Of a stretch of DNA of 64,000 nucleotides, positions 53,745 through 62,656 are shown piece after piece. The DNA is taken from positions 8,962 to 72,961 of the forward strand of contig DFHF01000022.1 of NCBI GenBank assembly GCA_002371825.1, in the 5' to 3' direction. Numbering within the stretch: the first letter of the stretch is position 1; each line of letters starts with the position of its first letter. The DNA is from Ruminococcus flavefaciens. Its GTDB lineage: Bacteria; Bacillota; Clostridia; Oscillospirales; Ruminococcaceae. The notes under the pieces are model-generated. The model did no database searches. It was not told the DNA's origin and saw only the letters and a list, made by a program, of their open reading frames with translations. The position numbers and the translations under genes are program-made.

Positions 53745-54668
53745 ATGTCATTTGACAGACTTATCAAGAAGATCATCGAACTCAAAAATCCTACAGTGGT
53801 GGGCCTTGACCCTAAGCTTGACTATGTACCTGAGTTCATCAAGCGCCGCTACCTCGACAGCGACGGCTGGACCCTCAAGGCTGCTGCAAAGGCAATATTC
53901 GACTTCAATCAGGCTATAATCGACGAGATACACGATGTTGTGCCTGCAATAAAGCCTCAGGCTGCATATTATGAGATGTACGGCCACTACGGTATCAGAA
54001 CTCTTGAAAAGACTATCCGTTATGCAAAGCTCAACGGAATGTTCGTTATGACAGACGGAAAGAGAAATGATATCGGAGCTACTATGGAGGCCTACACAAA
54101 CGCTCACCTTGGCACTGTAACTATCGGTGACAGCGAGATAGAGCCTTTCGGCGCTGATGCACTCACAGTTAACGGCTATCTCGGTACAGACGGTATAGCC
54201 CCTCTCCTCAATGTATGCAGAGAGAAGGATAAGGGCATATTCGTGCTGGTAAAGACATCAAACCCCTCCTCCGGCGAGTTACAGGATATGAAGCTTGCTG
54301 ACGGACGCACTATATATGAGTGCATGGGAGATATGTGTGAGAAGTGGGGGGAGGATACAAGAGGCGAATACGGCTATTCCGCAGTAGGAGCAGTTGTAGG
54401 AGCAACATATCCGGAAATGCTCACAGAGCTGAGACAGAGACTTCCCCACACAATGTTCCTTGTTCCCGGCTACGGCGCTCAGGGCGGCGGAGCAGAAGGC
54501 CTCAAGGGCGGCTTTGACGCAAACGGTCTTGGAGCTATCGTAAACTCCTCCCGTGCAGTAATGTGCGCTTACAAGAAGGAAGAGTGCGACGAGAGAGACT
54601 TTGCAAAGGCTGCAAGAAGAGAAGTCATCCGCATGAGGGATGATATCTGTCAGTATATCAATCTCTGA
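53745..54668 (+). CDS. pyrF: Orotidine 5'-phosphate decarboxylase (type 2)
   Basis: The 307-residue enzyme decarboxylates OMP to UMP. It belongs to the longer type 2 group: TVVGLDPKLDYVP near the start, the catalytic MTDGKRNDIGATMEAYT, a YGAQGGGAEGLK phosphate loop and VNSSRAVM. ATG at 53745 has AAGGAGG ahead; an in-frame ATG at 53703 lies inside pyrC and is rejected. Confidence 0.94.
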   Translation: MSFDRLIKKIIELKNPTVVGLDPKLDYVPEFIKRRYLDSDGWTLKAAAKAIFDFNQAIIDEIHDVVPAIKPQAAYYEMYGHYGIRTLEKTIRYAKLNGMFVMTDGKRNDIGATMEAYTNAHLGTVTIGDSEIEPFGADALTVNGYLGTDGIAPLLNVCREKDKGIFVLVKTSNPSSGELQDMKLADGRTIYECMGDMCEKWGEDTRGEYGYSAVGAVVGATYPEMLTELRQRLPHTMFLVPGYGAQGGGAEGLKGGFDANGLGAIVNSSRAVMCAYKKEECDERDFAKAARREVIRMRDDICQYINL

Positions 54669-54684
54669 TTTAAACAGTGATGTC

Positions 54685-55347
54685 ATGAATAAAAAGAGCA
54701 TTTTAGCACTCGGTCTTTCAATGATAATGTTATGTCCGGGCGGCTGCGGGAAAGCGTCCGGCAGCAGCTCGGAGGATACTGATGCTGCGGTGATAGTTGA
54801 ACATATCACAGCAGCAGAAAAGGAAAGCGAGGAAACTGCCGTATATAAATTCAGAAATGCTTCTGCTGAAGAAGAGAAGAAGATGTGGGAACGCCAATAT
54901 GCCGGAGAATGGATATACGGTGTTGGCGGGGCTAACGGTGAAAATGAGTTTGCACTCTTTCTTGGAAAAGTCATAGCCCGATTTGGCAGGAATGATTCTC
55001 TCAGTTCAGATTGGGAGAATATGTATTCCTATCCTATAATCGCTGAAAATGAAAAGGGCGAGGAGCTGCTTATCGAGATATATCACGGTGCCGGCGGTCC
55101 GTCATATTCTCTTCCCACTGATTTCAAAGATGATGAGGAAAAAGAAAAATACGAGCAGGCTGCAAAGGCTCTCGTAGAATATATCCAGAGTGCAGAGCCG
55201 GCAGACTATGAACTGGAGACGGTATATGAGGATATACCCGTTAATGTAAAATACTCTGTAAAGAACGGAGCAGCAAAGGTGGAGTCAGAATTCCCTGAGG
55301 ACTTTGAGGACTATGGAATGGAAGACTTCGATCCTGATGATTTTTAA
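54685..55347 (+). CDS. Lipoprotein inside the pyr operon
   Basis: The 220-residue lipoprotein (lipobox CPGGC, Cys21) has an acidic folded domain (about 40-175) with FRNASAEEEKKMWERQYAGEW and a C-terminal strand region (about 180-220) ending in an acidic tail. There is no clear ribosome site; the start lies 16 bases after pyrF. It is co-directional with the pyr genes but has no link to pyrimidine synthesis. Function unknown; its codon use resembles neighbouring lipoproteins. Confidence 0.65.
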   Translation: MNKKSILALGLSMIMLCPGGCGKASGSSSEDTDAAVIVEHITAAEKESEETAVYKFRNASAEEEKKMWERQYAGEWIYGVGGANGENEFALFLGKVIARFGRNDSLSSDWENMYSYPIIAENEKGEELLIEIYHGAGGPSYSLPTDFKDDEEKEKYEQAAKALVEYIQSAEPADYELETVYEDIPVNVKYSVKNGAAKVESEFPEDFEDYGMEDFDPDDF

Positions 55348-55446
55348 GCTGCAATAAATACATATAAGAAATTCTCCGCACAATGGCGTGCGGAAGAAAT
55401 AAAACATCAACTATCCGACCTCTAACAATAACAAGGAGGAATAAAA

Positions 55447-56544
55447 ATGTCATTATTCAACATGGGCAAAAAAGCCTATCTCATGCTTGCTGACGGACAG
55501 GTGTTCGAGGGCAGGAGCTTCGGTGCAGAGGGCACTGTTATCGGTGAGGTAGTATTCACTACCGGACTTACCGGCTATCAGGAGACTCTCACTGACCCCA
55601 GCTACTACGGACAGATAGTCACACAGACCTTTCCGCTTATCGGAAACTACGGTGTGAACTCACAGGACAACGAGTCCGCAAAGTCCTACGTTACAGGATA
55701 TATCGTCCGTGAGTGGTGCAATGCACCCTCAAACTTCCGCTGCGAGGGCAATATCAACGATTTCCTGAAGGATCACAACATCGTGGGCATCAATAATATC
55801 GATACCCGCCGCCTTACACGCACTATCCGTGAGGTGGGAGTAATGAACGGTGTTATCACCACTGATGATGTATACGCAAAGAAGGATGAACTCCTTGAAA
55901 AGATAAGAGCTTTCTCTGTCAGGGACGCTGTAAAGTCAGTCACCAACACTGAGATACTGACCTATGAGCCGGAGGAAAAGAAGTACCGTGTAGTACTTTT
56001 CGATTTCGGCTACAAGCGCAACATCCGTCAGGAGCTTATCAAGCGTGGATGCGAAGTTATTGTCGTGCCTGCAAACACAACAGCAGAGCAGGTAAAGGAG
56101 ATCGCCCCGGACGGCATAATGCTCTCCAACGGCCCCGGAGACCCGGCTGAGAATGTTGAGATAATCGAGAACATCAAGGATATTGAAAAGCTTGGCATAC
56201 CGATATTCGGTATCTGCCTCGGACATCAGCTCATGGCGCTTGCCAACGGCGGACGCACTGAGAAGCTGAAATACGGTCACAGAGGAGCAAATCAGCCTGT
56301 TATAGACCTGGAAAGCGGTCTTACCTATGTTACCAGCCAGAACCACGGCTATGCGGTTATAGGTGACAGCATCGCTCCCTCTGTGGGACACGTTTCACAC
56401 ATCAACGCAAATGACAAGACCTGCGAGGGCATACGTTATACCTCAGTCAATGCATTTACGGTACAGTTCCACCCCGAGGCCCACGGCGGCCCACTGGATA
56501 CATCGTATCTGTTTGACGAATTCGTTAAAACAATGGAAAAATGA
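55447..56544 (+). CDS. carA: Carbamoyl-phosphate synthase small subunit
   Basis: The 365-residue glutaminase subunit feeds ammonia to CarB. It has the N-terminal carbamoyl-phosphate domain (LADGQVFEGRSFG, TGYQETLTDPSYYGQIVTQT) and a C-terminal class I amidotransferase with the nucleophile Cys257 in FGICLGHQLMALA and the His/Glu pair in VQFHPEAHGG. AAGGAGG precedes the ATG; a non-T-run stem (55372-55398) lies in the 99-base gap after the lipoprotein. Confidence 0.96.
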   Translation: MSLFNMGKKAYLMLADGQVFEGRSFGAEGTVIGEVVFTTGLTGYQETLTDPSYYGQIVTQTFPLIGNYGVNSQDNESAKSYVTGYIVREWCNAPSNFRCEGNINDFLKDHNIVGINNIDTRRLTRTIREVGVMNGVITTDDVYAKKDELLEKIRAFSVRDAVKSVTNTEILTYEPEEKKYRVVLFDFGYKRNIRQELIKRGCEVIVVPANTTAEQVKEIAPDGIMLSNGPGDPAENVEIIENIKDIEKLGIPIFGICLGHQLMALANGGRTEKLKYGHRGANQPVIDLESGLTYVTSQNHGYAVIGDSIAPSVGHVSHINANDKTCEGIRYTSVNAFTVQFHPEAHGGPLDTSYLFDEFVKTMEK

Positions 56545-56633
56545 GAATGAAGAATGGAGAATAAAATCAGTCAGCGAAGCTGCTGCGGCAATTCTCAATT
56601 ATCAATTTTAAATTCTCAATTCTGAATATTTGG
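56545..56633. repeat. Inverted-repeat spacer between carA and carB
   Basis: GAATGAAGAATGGAGAAT (56549 region) faces AATTCTCAATT/ATTCTCAATTCTGAAT-type runs (56591-56626), with a CAGCGAAGCTGCTG stem between (56570-56585). The layout resembles short intergenic palindromic repeats of Clostridia. It separates two genes that are usually nearly contiguous. No gene is present. Confidence 0.5.
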
Positions 56634-56644
56634 AGGTAAATAGT

Positions 56645-59600
56645 ATGCCATTAAGAAGTGATATAAAAAAGGTACTGGTTATCGGCTCAGGTCCTATCGT
56701 TATCGGACAAGCAGCCGAATTTGACTACGCAGGCACTCAGGCCTGCCGTGCTCTTCGTCAGGAGGGACTTGAAGTAGTTCTGGTGAACTCCAACCCTGCT
56801 ACTATCATGACCGACAAGGCCATGGCAGACAAGGTATATATCGAGCCCCTTACACTTGACGTTATAAAGCGTATAATTGAAATAGAAAAGCCGGACAGCC
56901 TGCTGTCCACACTGGGCGGACAGACTGGTCTTACCCTTTCCATGCAGCTTGCAGAGGAGGGATTCCTTGAATCCCACAATGTAAAGCTCCTGGGAGCTGA
57001 TCCCCTGACTATCCACAAGGCAGAGGACAGACAGGCTTTCAAGGACACTATGGAGAAGATAGGCGAGCCTGTTATCCCCTCAAAGGTAGTGGAGACTGTC
57101 GAGGACGCTATGGACTTTGCCAAGGTAATAAGCTACCCTGTAATAGTTCGTCCTGCATTTACTCTCGGAGGCACCGGCGGCGGTATCGCCAACAACGAGG
57201 AGGAGCTCCACGAGATAGCTACCAACGGACTCCGCCTTTCACCTATCACACAGATACTTGTTGAAAAGTGCATAAGCGGCTGGAAGGAAATAGAGTTCGA
57301 GGTAATCCGTGACGCAAAGGGCAACGTTATCACAGTCTGCTCAATGGAGAACTTCGACCCCGTAGGTGTCCACACCGGCGACAGTATCGTTATAGCTCCG
57401 GCAGTTACACTTTCTGACAGGGAGTACCAGATGCTCCGTACAGCTGCCATAAACATTATCAAGGAGCTGAAGGTAGAGGGCGGCTGCAACTGTCAGTTCG
57501 CACTTCATCCCACAAGCTTTGAGTACGCAGTTATCGAGGTTAACCCCAGAGTTTCCCGTTCATCTGCGCTTGCTTCAAAGGCTACAGGCTATCCTATTGC
57601 TAAGACTGCCGCAAAGATAGCCATAGGCTACACTCTTGACGAGATAATCAATCAGGTAACAGGCAAGACCTATGCCTGCTTTGAGCCTGCCCTTGACTAT
57701 GTAGTTATAAAGTTCCCCAAGTGGGCGTTTGATAAATTCGTATACGCAAAGCGTACTCTTGGTACACAGATGAAGGCTACCGGAGAGGTAATGGCTATCG
57801 GCACCAGCTTTGAGCAGGCAATGATGAAGGCTGTCCGCTCCATAGAGCTGGGACTTGACACCATGAACCTGAAAAAGCTTGCAAAGCTTTCCACAGAGGA
57901 GATAAGAGAGAAGCTCCACGTTATCGACGATGAGCGTTCATTCGTTGTATTCGAGGCTCTCAAGAGGGGCATAACTCCCGAGGAGATACACGAGATAACC
58001 ATGATAGACAACTGGTTCCTCTATAAGCTCCTGAATCTTGTTGAGCTGGAGAAGTGGCTTGCTGAGGGCGAGCTTACAGAGGAGAAGTACGATATTGCCA
58101 AGCAGTACGGCTACCTTGACTCCACTATCGAGCGTATTTCCGGCCAGAAGTGTCCCAAGCACAAGAGTGCCGTATACAAAATGGTAGATACCTGCGCCGG
58201 CGAGTTCAAGGCTGAGACTCCTTACTTCTACTCCACATTCGATGACGAGAACGAGGCAAAGCAGTTTATCGAGCGTACAGACAAGGGCAAGAAGAAGGTA
58301 ATAGTTTTCGGCTCCGGACCTATCCGTATCGGACAGGGAATCGAGTTCGACTACTGCTCCGTACACTGTGTATGGACTCTGAAGGAGCTGGGCTACGAGG
58401 CAGTGATCTGCAACAACAACCCTGAGACCGTCTCCACTGACTTCGATACAGGTGACAGACTTTACTTCGACCCCCTCACAAAGGAGGATGTTGAGTCTAT
58501 AATCGAGACTGAAAAGCCTTACGGAGTTGTTGTACAGTTCGGCGGACAGACAGCTATCAAGCTCACAAGACACCTCTCCGACATGGGAGTGCGTATCCTG
58601 GGAACATCTGCTGACATGATAGATGCCGCAGAGGACAGAGAGCGTTTTGACGAAGTGCTTGAAAAGTGCGGCATTCCCCGTCCGGCAGGCCACACTGTAA
58701 TGACTACAGAGGAGGCTGTTGCCGCTGCTGAGGACTTAGGCTATCCTGTGCTTCTGAGACCTTCATATGTTCTCGGCGGACAGAATATGATAATCGCTCA
58801 CTCAAAGGCAGATGTTATCGAGTACATGGGAATAATCACCAGCCATATGATAGAGAACCCTGTCCTCATCGACAAGTACATGATGGGTACTGAGGTCGAG
58901 GTAGACGCTATCTGTGACGGAGAGGACTTCCTTATCCCCGGTATCATGGAGCATATCGAGAGAGCCGGTGTTCACTCCGGAGACTCCATATCCATATACC
59001 CTGCACAGCACCTTTCAGACCGTATCAAGCGCATAATCGTTGAGTATACACGCAAGCTGGCCAAGGAGCTCAATGTTATCGGACTTGTCAACATACAGTA
59101 TGTTGTTTACAACCACGAGGTTTACGTTATAGAGGTAAATCCCCGTTCTTCAAGAACAGTTCCCTACATCAGCAAGGTAACCGGAATACCTATGGTTGAC
59201 ATTGCCACAAAGATAATGTTCGGTGCAAAGCTGAAGGACATGGGCTATGAGAGCGGACTCTATCCTGCCGGCGACTATGTTGCAGTAAAGGTTCCGGTAT
59301 TCAGCTTTGAGAAGCTGACAGACGTTGACACCATGCTTGGACCTGAGATGAAGTCCACAGGTGAATGCCTCGGAATCGGAAGAAATCTTGAGGACGCCCT
59401 GCTGAAGGGACTTATCGCCGCAGGCTTTGACCTTAAGCGTGAGGGCGGAGTTCTGATATCTGTAAGAGATACGGACAAGCAGGAGATACTGCCTATAGCT
59501 GATAAGTTCGAGCAGATGGGATTTGAGCTCTATGCCACATCGGGAACACAGTCAGTGCTGCACAGAAATATGATAGCCGCACATCTTGTCCGTAAGATAT

Positions 59601-59836
59601 CGGAGGGTGAGCCAAATGCAGTAACGCTGCTTGAAAGCGGAAAGATACACTATGTTATATCCACATCTGCAAAGGGAAGACTGCCTGAGCGTGACAGCGT
59701 AAAGATGCGCCGAAAGTCAATAGAGCGCTCTATATGCAGCCTTACAGCGATAGACACCGCAAAGGCGCTGGCAAAGGTGCTTGAATCAGGCAGAACAATA
59801 AATGATGTTGAATTGGTGGATATCACAAAAATTTAA
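56645..59836 (+). CDS. carB: Carbamoyl-phosphate synthase large subunit
   Basis: The 1063-residue enzyme has the duplicated ATP-grasp halves, each with its own carboxyphosphate or carbamate site (IGSGPIVIGQAAEFDYAGTQAC early; the second half restarts at VIVFGSGPIRIGQGIEFDYCSVH), the oligomerisation domain, and the C-terminal MGS-type allosteric domain (about 940-1063). GGAGG precedes the ATG. It completes the operon. Full length, no frameshift. Confidence 0.97.
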   Translation: MPLRSDIKKVLVIGSGPIVIGQAAEFDYAGTQACRALRQEGLEVVLVNSNPATIMTDKAMADKVYIEPLTLDVIKRIIEIEKPDSLLSTLGGQTGLTLSMQLAEEGFLESHNVKLLGADPLTIHKAEDRQAFKDTMEKIGEPVIPSKVVETVEDAMDFAKVISYPVIVRPAFTLGGTGGGIANNEEELHEIATNGLRLSPITQILVEKCISGWKEIEFEVIRDAKGNVITVCSMENFDPVGVHTGDSIVIAPAVTLSDREYQMLRTAAINIIKELKVEGGCNCQFALHPTSFEYAVIEVNPRVSRSSALASKATGYPIAKTAAKIAIGYTLDEIINQVTGKTYACFEPALDYVVIKFPKWAFDKFVYAKRTLGTQMKATGEVMAIGTSFEQAMMKAVRSIELGLDTMNLKKLAKLSTEEIREKLHVIDDERSFVVFEALKRGITPEEIHEITMIDNWFLYKLLNLVELEKWLAEGELTEEKYDIAKQYGYLDSTIERISGQKCPKHKSAVYKMVDTCAGEFKAETPYFYSTFDDENEAKQFIERTDKGKKKVIVFGSGPIRIGQGIEFDYCSVHCVWTLKELGYEAVICNNNPETVSTDFDTGDRLYFDPLTKEDVESIIETEKPYGVVVQFGGQTAIKLTRHLSDMGVRILGTSADMIDAAEDRERFDEVLEKCGIPRPAGHTVMTTEEAVAAAEDLGYPVLLRPSYVLGGQNMIIAHSKADVIEYMGIITSHMIENPVLIDKYMMGTEVEVDAICDGEDFLIPGIMEHIERAGVHSGDSISIYPAQHLSDRIKRIIVEYTRKLAKELNVIGLVNIQYVVYNHEVYVIEVNPRSSRTVPYISKVTGIPMVDIATKIMFGAKLKDMGYESGLYPAGDYVAVKVPVFSFEKLTDVDTMLGPEMKSTGECLGIGRNLEDALLKGLIAAGFDLKREGGVLISVRDTDKQEILPIADKFEQMGFELYATSGTQSVLHRNMIAAHLVRKISEGEPNAVTLLESGKIHYVISTSAKGRLPERDSVKMRRKSIERSICSLTAIDTAKALAKVLESGRTINDVELVDITKI

Positions 59837-59876
59837 CACATAATCTGTATAATTTGTGATAATTCATCTCATTTAC

Positions 59877-59905
59877 TTGACATCCCCGATATGAAATGAT
59901 ATAAT
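59877..59905 (+). promoter_or_regulatory. Promoter of the LRR protein gene
   Basis: TTGACA (59877-59882), 17-base spacer, TATAAT (59900-59905): full consensus, 33 bases before the ATG. No terminator was seen after carB. Confidence 0.85.
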
Positions 59906-59938
59906 TTTTATATGAAATCTTTATTATAGGGGGTTCGT

Positions 59939-61729
59939 ATGGCTTTAGTTAATTCAAAGTGTTACTATTGTAACAGACCTGTTCAGGTCGATAGTGAAAA
60001 GGATGCATGGATATGTCCTGAATGCGGAGAGCCTTTTATAGTTGAAAAGTCTATCCGTCTGTCCAGAAATGAAAAGATCAAGCCCAGAAGAAGAGTACTC
60101 GTTACCCCTGTAAGGGCGGTAAATCACAGTTCAGAGCCTGATGACATAAAGGAAGCTCCCAAGGCTGAGGAGAAGAAGCCTGAGCCAGTTAAGGAAGCTC
60201 CCAAGGCAGAGGAAAAGAAGCCCGAGCCAGTGAAGGAAGCTCCTAAGGCTGAGGAAAAAAAGCCCGAGCCTGTGAAGGAAGCTCCCAAGGCTGAGGAAAA
60301 GAAGCCCGAACCTGTGAAGGAAGCTCCCAAGGCTGAGGAAAAGAAGCCTGAGCCTGTGAAGGAAGCTCCCAAAGCAGAGGAGAAAAAGCCTGAGCCAGTG
60401 AAGGAAGCTCCCAAAGCAGAGGAGAAGAAGCCCGAGCCTGTCAAGGAAGCTCCCAAGGCAGAGGAGAAAAAGCCCGAGCCTGTGAAGGAAACTCCCAAGG
60501 CAGAGGAGAAGAAGCCCGAGCCAGTGAAGGAAGCTCCCAAGGCAGAGGAGAAAAAGCCTGAACCAGTCAAGGAAGCTCCCAAGGCAGAGGAGAAAAAGCC
60601 CGAGCCAGTGAAGGAAGCTCCCAAGGCTGAAGAGAAAAAGCCTGAGCCAGTGAAGGAGGCTCCCAAGGCTGAAGAGAAAAAGCCTGAGCCGGTGAAGGAA
60701 GCTCCCAAGGCAGAGGAAAAGAAGCCCGAACCTGTGAAGGAAGCTCCCAAGTCTGAGGAAAGACGTCCCAGCATCGAGATCGAGAATGGCGTACTGATAA
60801 AATATTCCGGCAGTGCTGAGGTCCTGGAGATCCCTGCAAATGTAACAAAAATAGGTGATAATGCCTTTGAGGACTGCAAGACTCTCACCACAATAAGACT
60901 TCCGGACGGCCTCTATGAGATAGGCGGCTACGCTTTCAGGAACTGTTCAAATCTCAGAAGTGTCCGTGTGCCGGACAGCCTTGCAAAGATAGGTCCGTGG
61001 GCATTCAGAGGCTGTGAGTCCCTGGAGTCTATATCACTTCCGAATAATATCAGCGTTATTGCAGACTGCGTTTTTGCTGAGTGTTCAAGCCTCAGGACAA
61101 TAGATATGTCAAATAAGATCGCAGATGTTGGAGCTTTTGCATTCAACGGCTGTAAGAGCCTTGAATCTATATGGCTGCCAAATACAATAAAGCAGATAGG
61201 AAAATATGCATTTTCCGGCTGTGAGAGCCTCACAAAGATCGAAGTACCGGACGGTGTTTCTGCAATAACAGAGAGAACATTTGCCGGATGTACCAATCTT
61301 ACCGAGGTGCTGCTGCCGAATTCTCTCAAGACTATAGGACAGTTTGCTTTTGCGGACTGTATCTCTCTTAAACATATCGAGATACCTTATGGTGTAACAT
61401 CGGTAGATGGATTCAGAGGATGTTCAAGTCTGAGAATGATAGAATTCCCGCCAAAGACTACTTTTGTGGGAGATTTCAGCGGATGTACAAATCTTGAACA
61501 GATCAAGATACCAACATCAGTTGGAAAGCTGGACAGCGTTTTCAATGACTGTCCGAATCTTATGAATATCTCGTGGATGTATCTGAAGGATAATCTGAGC
61601 CGTTTCCCGGCATATCAGGAGAAGGTAGTATCCCAGAGACGTGCAGAGGGCAAGTGCCAGTACTGCGGAGGAGATTTCAAAAAGATAGGCAAGGCCTGCA
61701 AGGTCTGCGGAAAGAAAAAAGACTATTGA
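59939..61729 (+). CDS. Zinc-ribbon / tandem-repeat / BspA-type leucine-rich repeat protein
   Basis: The 596-residue protein has an N-terminal zinc ribbon (CYYCNRPVQ...CPECGEPF, about 9-31), a 15-unit tandem repeat of KEAPKAEEKKPEPV (about 71-280), a BspA/LRR_5 domain of about nine 23-residue repeats (about 295-540; CKTLTTIRLPDGLYEIGGYAF style) and a C-terminal zinc ribbon (CQYCGGDF...CKVCGKK, about 574-591). There is no signal peptide or membrane helix, so it is probably cytoplasmic, whereas BspA proteins are often secreted. The Lys/Glu/Pro repeat should form an extended rod. Partner unknown; protein binding is inferred. Confidence 0.88.
   Translation: MALVNSKCYYCNRPVQVDSEKDAWICPECGEPFIVEKSIRLSRNEKIKPRRRVLVTPVRAVNHSSEPDDIKEAPKAEEKKPEPVKEAPKAEEKKPEPVKEAPKAEEKKPEPVKEAPKAEEKKPEPVKEAPKAEEKKPEPVKEAPKAEEKKPEPVKEAPKAEEKKPEPVKEAPKAEEKKPEPVKETPKAEEKKPEPVKEAPKAEEKKPEPVKEAPKAEEKKPEPVKEAPKAEEKKPEPVKEAPKAEEKKPEPVKEAPKAEEKKPEPVKEAPKSEERRPSIEIENGVLIKYSGSAEVLEIPANVTKIGDNAFEDCKTLTTIRLPDGLYEIGGYAFRNCSNLRSVRVPDSLAKIGPWAFRGCESLESISLPNNISVIADCVFAECSSLRTIDMSNKIADVGAFAFNGCKSLESIWLPNTIKQIGKYAFSGCESLTKIEVPDGVSAITERTFAGCTNLTEVLLPNSLKTIGQFAFADCISLKHIEIPYGVTSVDGFRGCSSLRMIEFPPKTTFVGDFSGCTNLEQIKIPTSVGKLDSVFNDCPNLMNISWMYLKDNLSRFPAYQEKVVSQRRAEGKCQYCGGDFKKIGKACKVCGKKKDY
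60149..60778 (+). repeat. Coding tandem repeat, 15 units of 42 bp
   Basis: Fifteen near-identical 42-base units encode KEAPKAEEKKPEPV; unit 9 has Ala to Thr (KETPK) and unit 15 is degenerate (KSEERRPS). Synonymous changes between units are few. Such arrays expand and shrink by slippage or recombination, so copy number probably varies between strains. The long antisense open frame here is a by-product of the repeat. Confidence 0.9.
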
Positions 61730-61733
61730 TAAA

Positions 61734-61763
61734 AAAGAGCTGCCGTCTCTGGCAGCTCTTTCT
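61734..61763 (+). terminator. Terminator after the LRR gene
   Basis: AAAGAGCTGCC / GGCAGCTCTTT stem directly after the stop codon, followed by a short T-rich stretch; the next gene's ribosome site follows within 20 bases. Confidence 0.7.
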
Positions 61764-61781
61764 GTGCGAAAAGGAGAATAT

Positions 61782-62555
61782 ATGAAAAGAACCGGAATTG
61801 CAGCAGCTATAGCTGCGATAATGATGTGTATATCGCTGACTTCCTGCGGCGGAAAAAGTTCATCGGAGAGCAGTTCGTCAGAGACTTCGACAGCGGCCGG
61901 AGAAACTGCTGCATCTGAGGAAAATGAGACTGTGTCCGAGACCTCAACTTCTGCTGAGGAGACAACTGCGGAGCAGACTACTGCTGCTTCTGAGGAAAAG
62001 ACATCGGAGACGACAGCTGAAAAAACTACAGAGCCTGCTGCTGAGAAAAAGGATGAGGGCGGATATACAGATGTTACCGCACTTGCTCAGACCTTCTATA
62101 ATGCCTATCTTGGCCATGATCCGGAGGCAGTATATGCTCTCTTTGATACTGAGGAGATAGACGGCTACAGTAAGCTCATAAAGGATGAACTTGAGGGAAA
62201 GGATCCGGCAGTAGTATTCAGCAAGAAGGCTGTAGTAAGCGCTATAGATCAGTCTATGACATCAATAAGTGAGATAATGGACGCATACAGTGATTCCGGA
62301 CAGGATGAATGGACGGTTGAGATAACTGCCGATGATCTGGAGGATGTTGAGGAGGCTCAGCTCGATGATTTCAACGGCGATCTCAGTACTTCATATGCCG
62401 CAGCCAAGATAATTAATTATGTCTTTTATAGAGACAAGAGCAATGACCAGTCCTTCACAGGCAATTCCAGTGCTTTTCTGAACAAGAACGGCAAGTGGTA
62501 TCTGTCCTATTCAAGTCTCATGCAGAGTGAGCTGATAAATTACATCGATCTCTGA
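61782..62555 (+). CDS. Ser/Thr-rich lipoprotein with NTF2-like-style domain
   Basis: The 257-residue lipoprotein (lipobox LTSC, Cys22) has a Ser/Thr/Glu linker (about 25-90) and a C-terminal domain (about 95-257): LAQTFYNAYLGHDPEAVYALF near its start, and VDFNGDLSTSY-like strands, ending in KNGKWYLSYSSL. The helix-strand order recalls NTF2-like or DUF4878-type lipoproteins. AAAGGAG precedes the ATG. Function unknown. Confidence 0.68.
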   Translation: MKRTGIAAAIAAIMMCISLTSCGGKSSSESSSSETSTAAGETAASEENETVSETSTSAEETTAEQTTAASEEKTSETTAEKTTEPAAEKKDEGGYTDVTALAQTFYNAYLGHDPEAVYALFDTEEIDGYSKLIKDELEGKDPAVVFSKKAVVSAIDQSMTSISEIMDAYSDSGQDEWTVEITADDLEDVEEAQLDDFNGDLSTSYAAAKIINYVFYRDKSNDQSFTGNSSAFLNKNGKWYLSYSSLMQSELINYIDL

Positions 62556-62598
62556 TTTTTTCTGAGATCCTGGATCAGAATTGATCTATAATAATAAT

Positions 62599-62640
62599 GA
62601 GGGAGACTCTTCATAAACGGAGTCTCCCTCAATTATTTCT
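62599..62640. terminator. Terminator between convergent genes near 62.6 kb
   Basis: An 11-bp stem GAGGGAGACTC / GAGTCTCCCTC (62599-62609 with 62620-62630) followed by AATTATTTCT. It lies between the lipoprotein and the zinc-ribbon membrane protein gene. Confidence 0.75.
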
Positions 62641-62656
62641 GTATAGATTTTATGGC

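Noticed and set aside
51905..59836. A second PyrR attenuator before carA
   Set aside because: The 99-base gap before carA has only a stem without T-run and no PyrR loop sequence.
60124..60891. Long antisense open frame of 255 codons over the tandem repeat
   Set aside because: It encodes the mirror of the 42-bp repeat (repeating Phe/Ser/Gly) without ribosome site or promoter; the plus-strand gene has zinc ribbons and LRRs and is clearly real.
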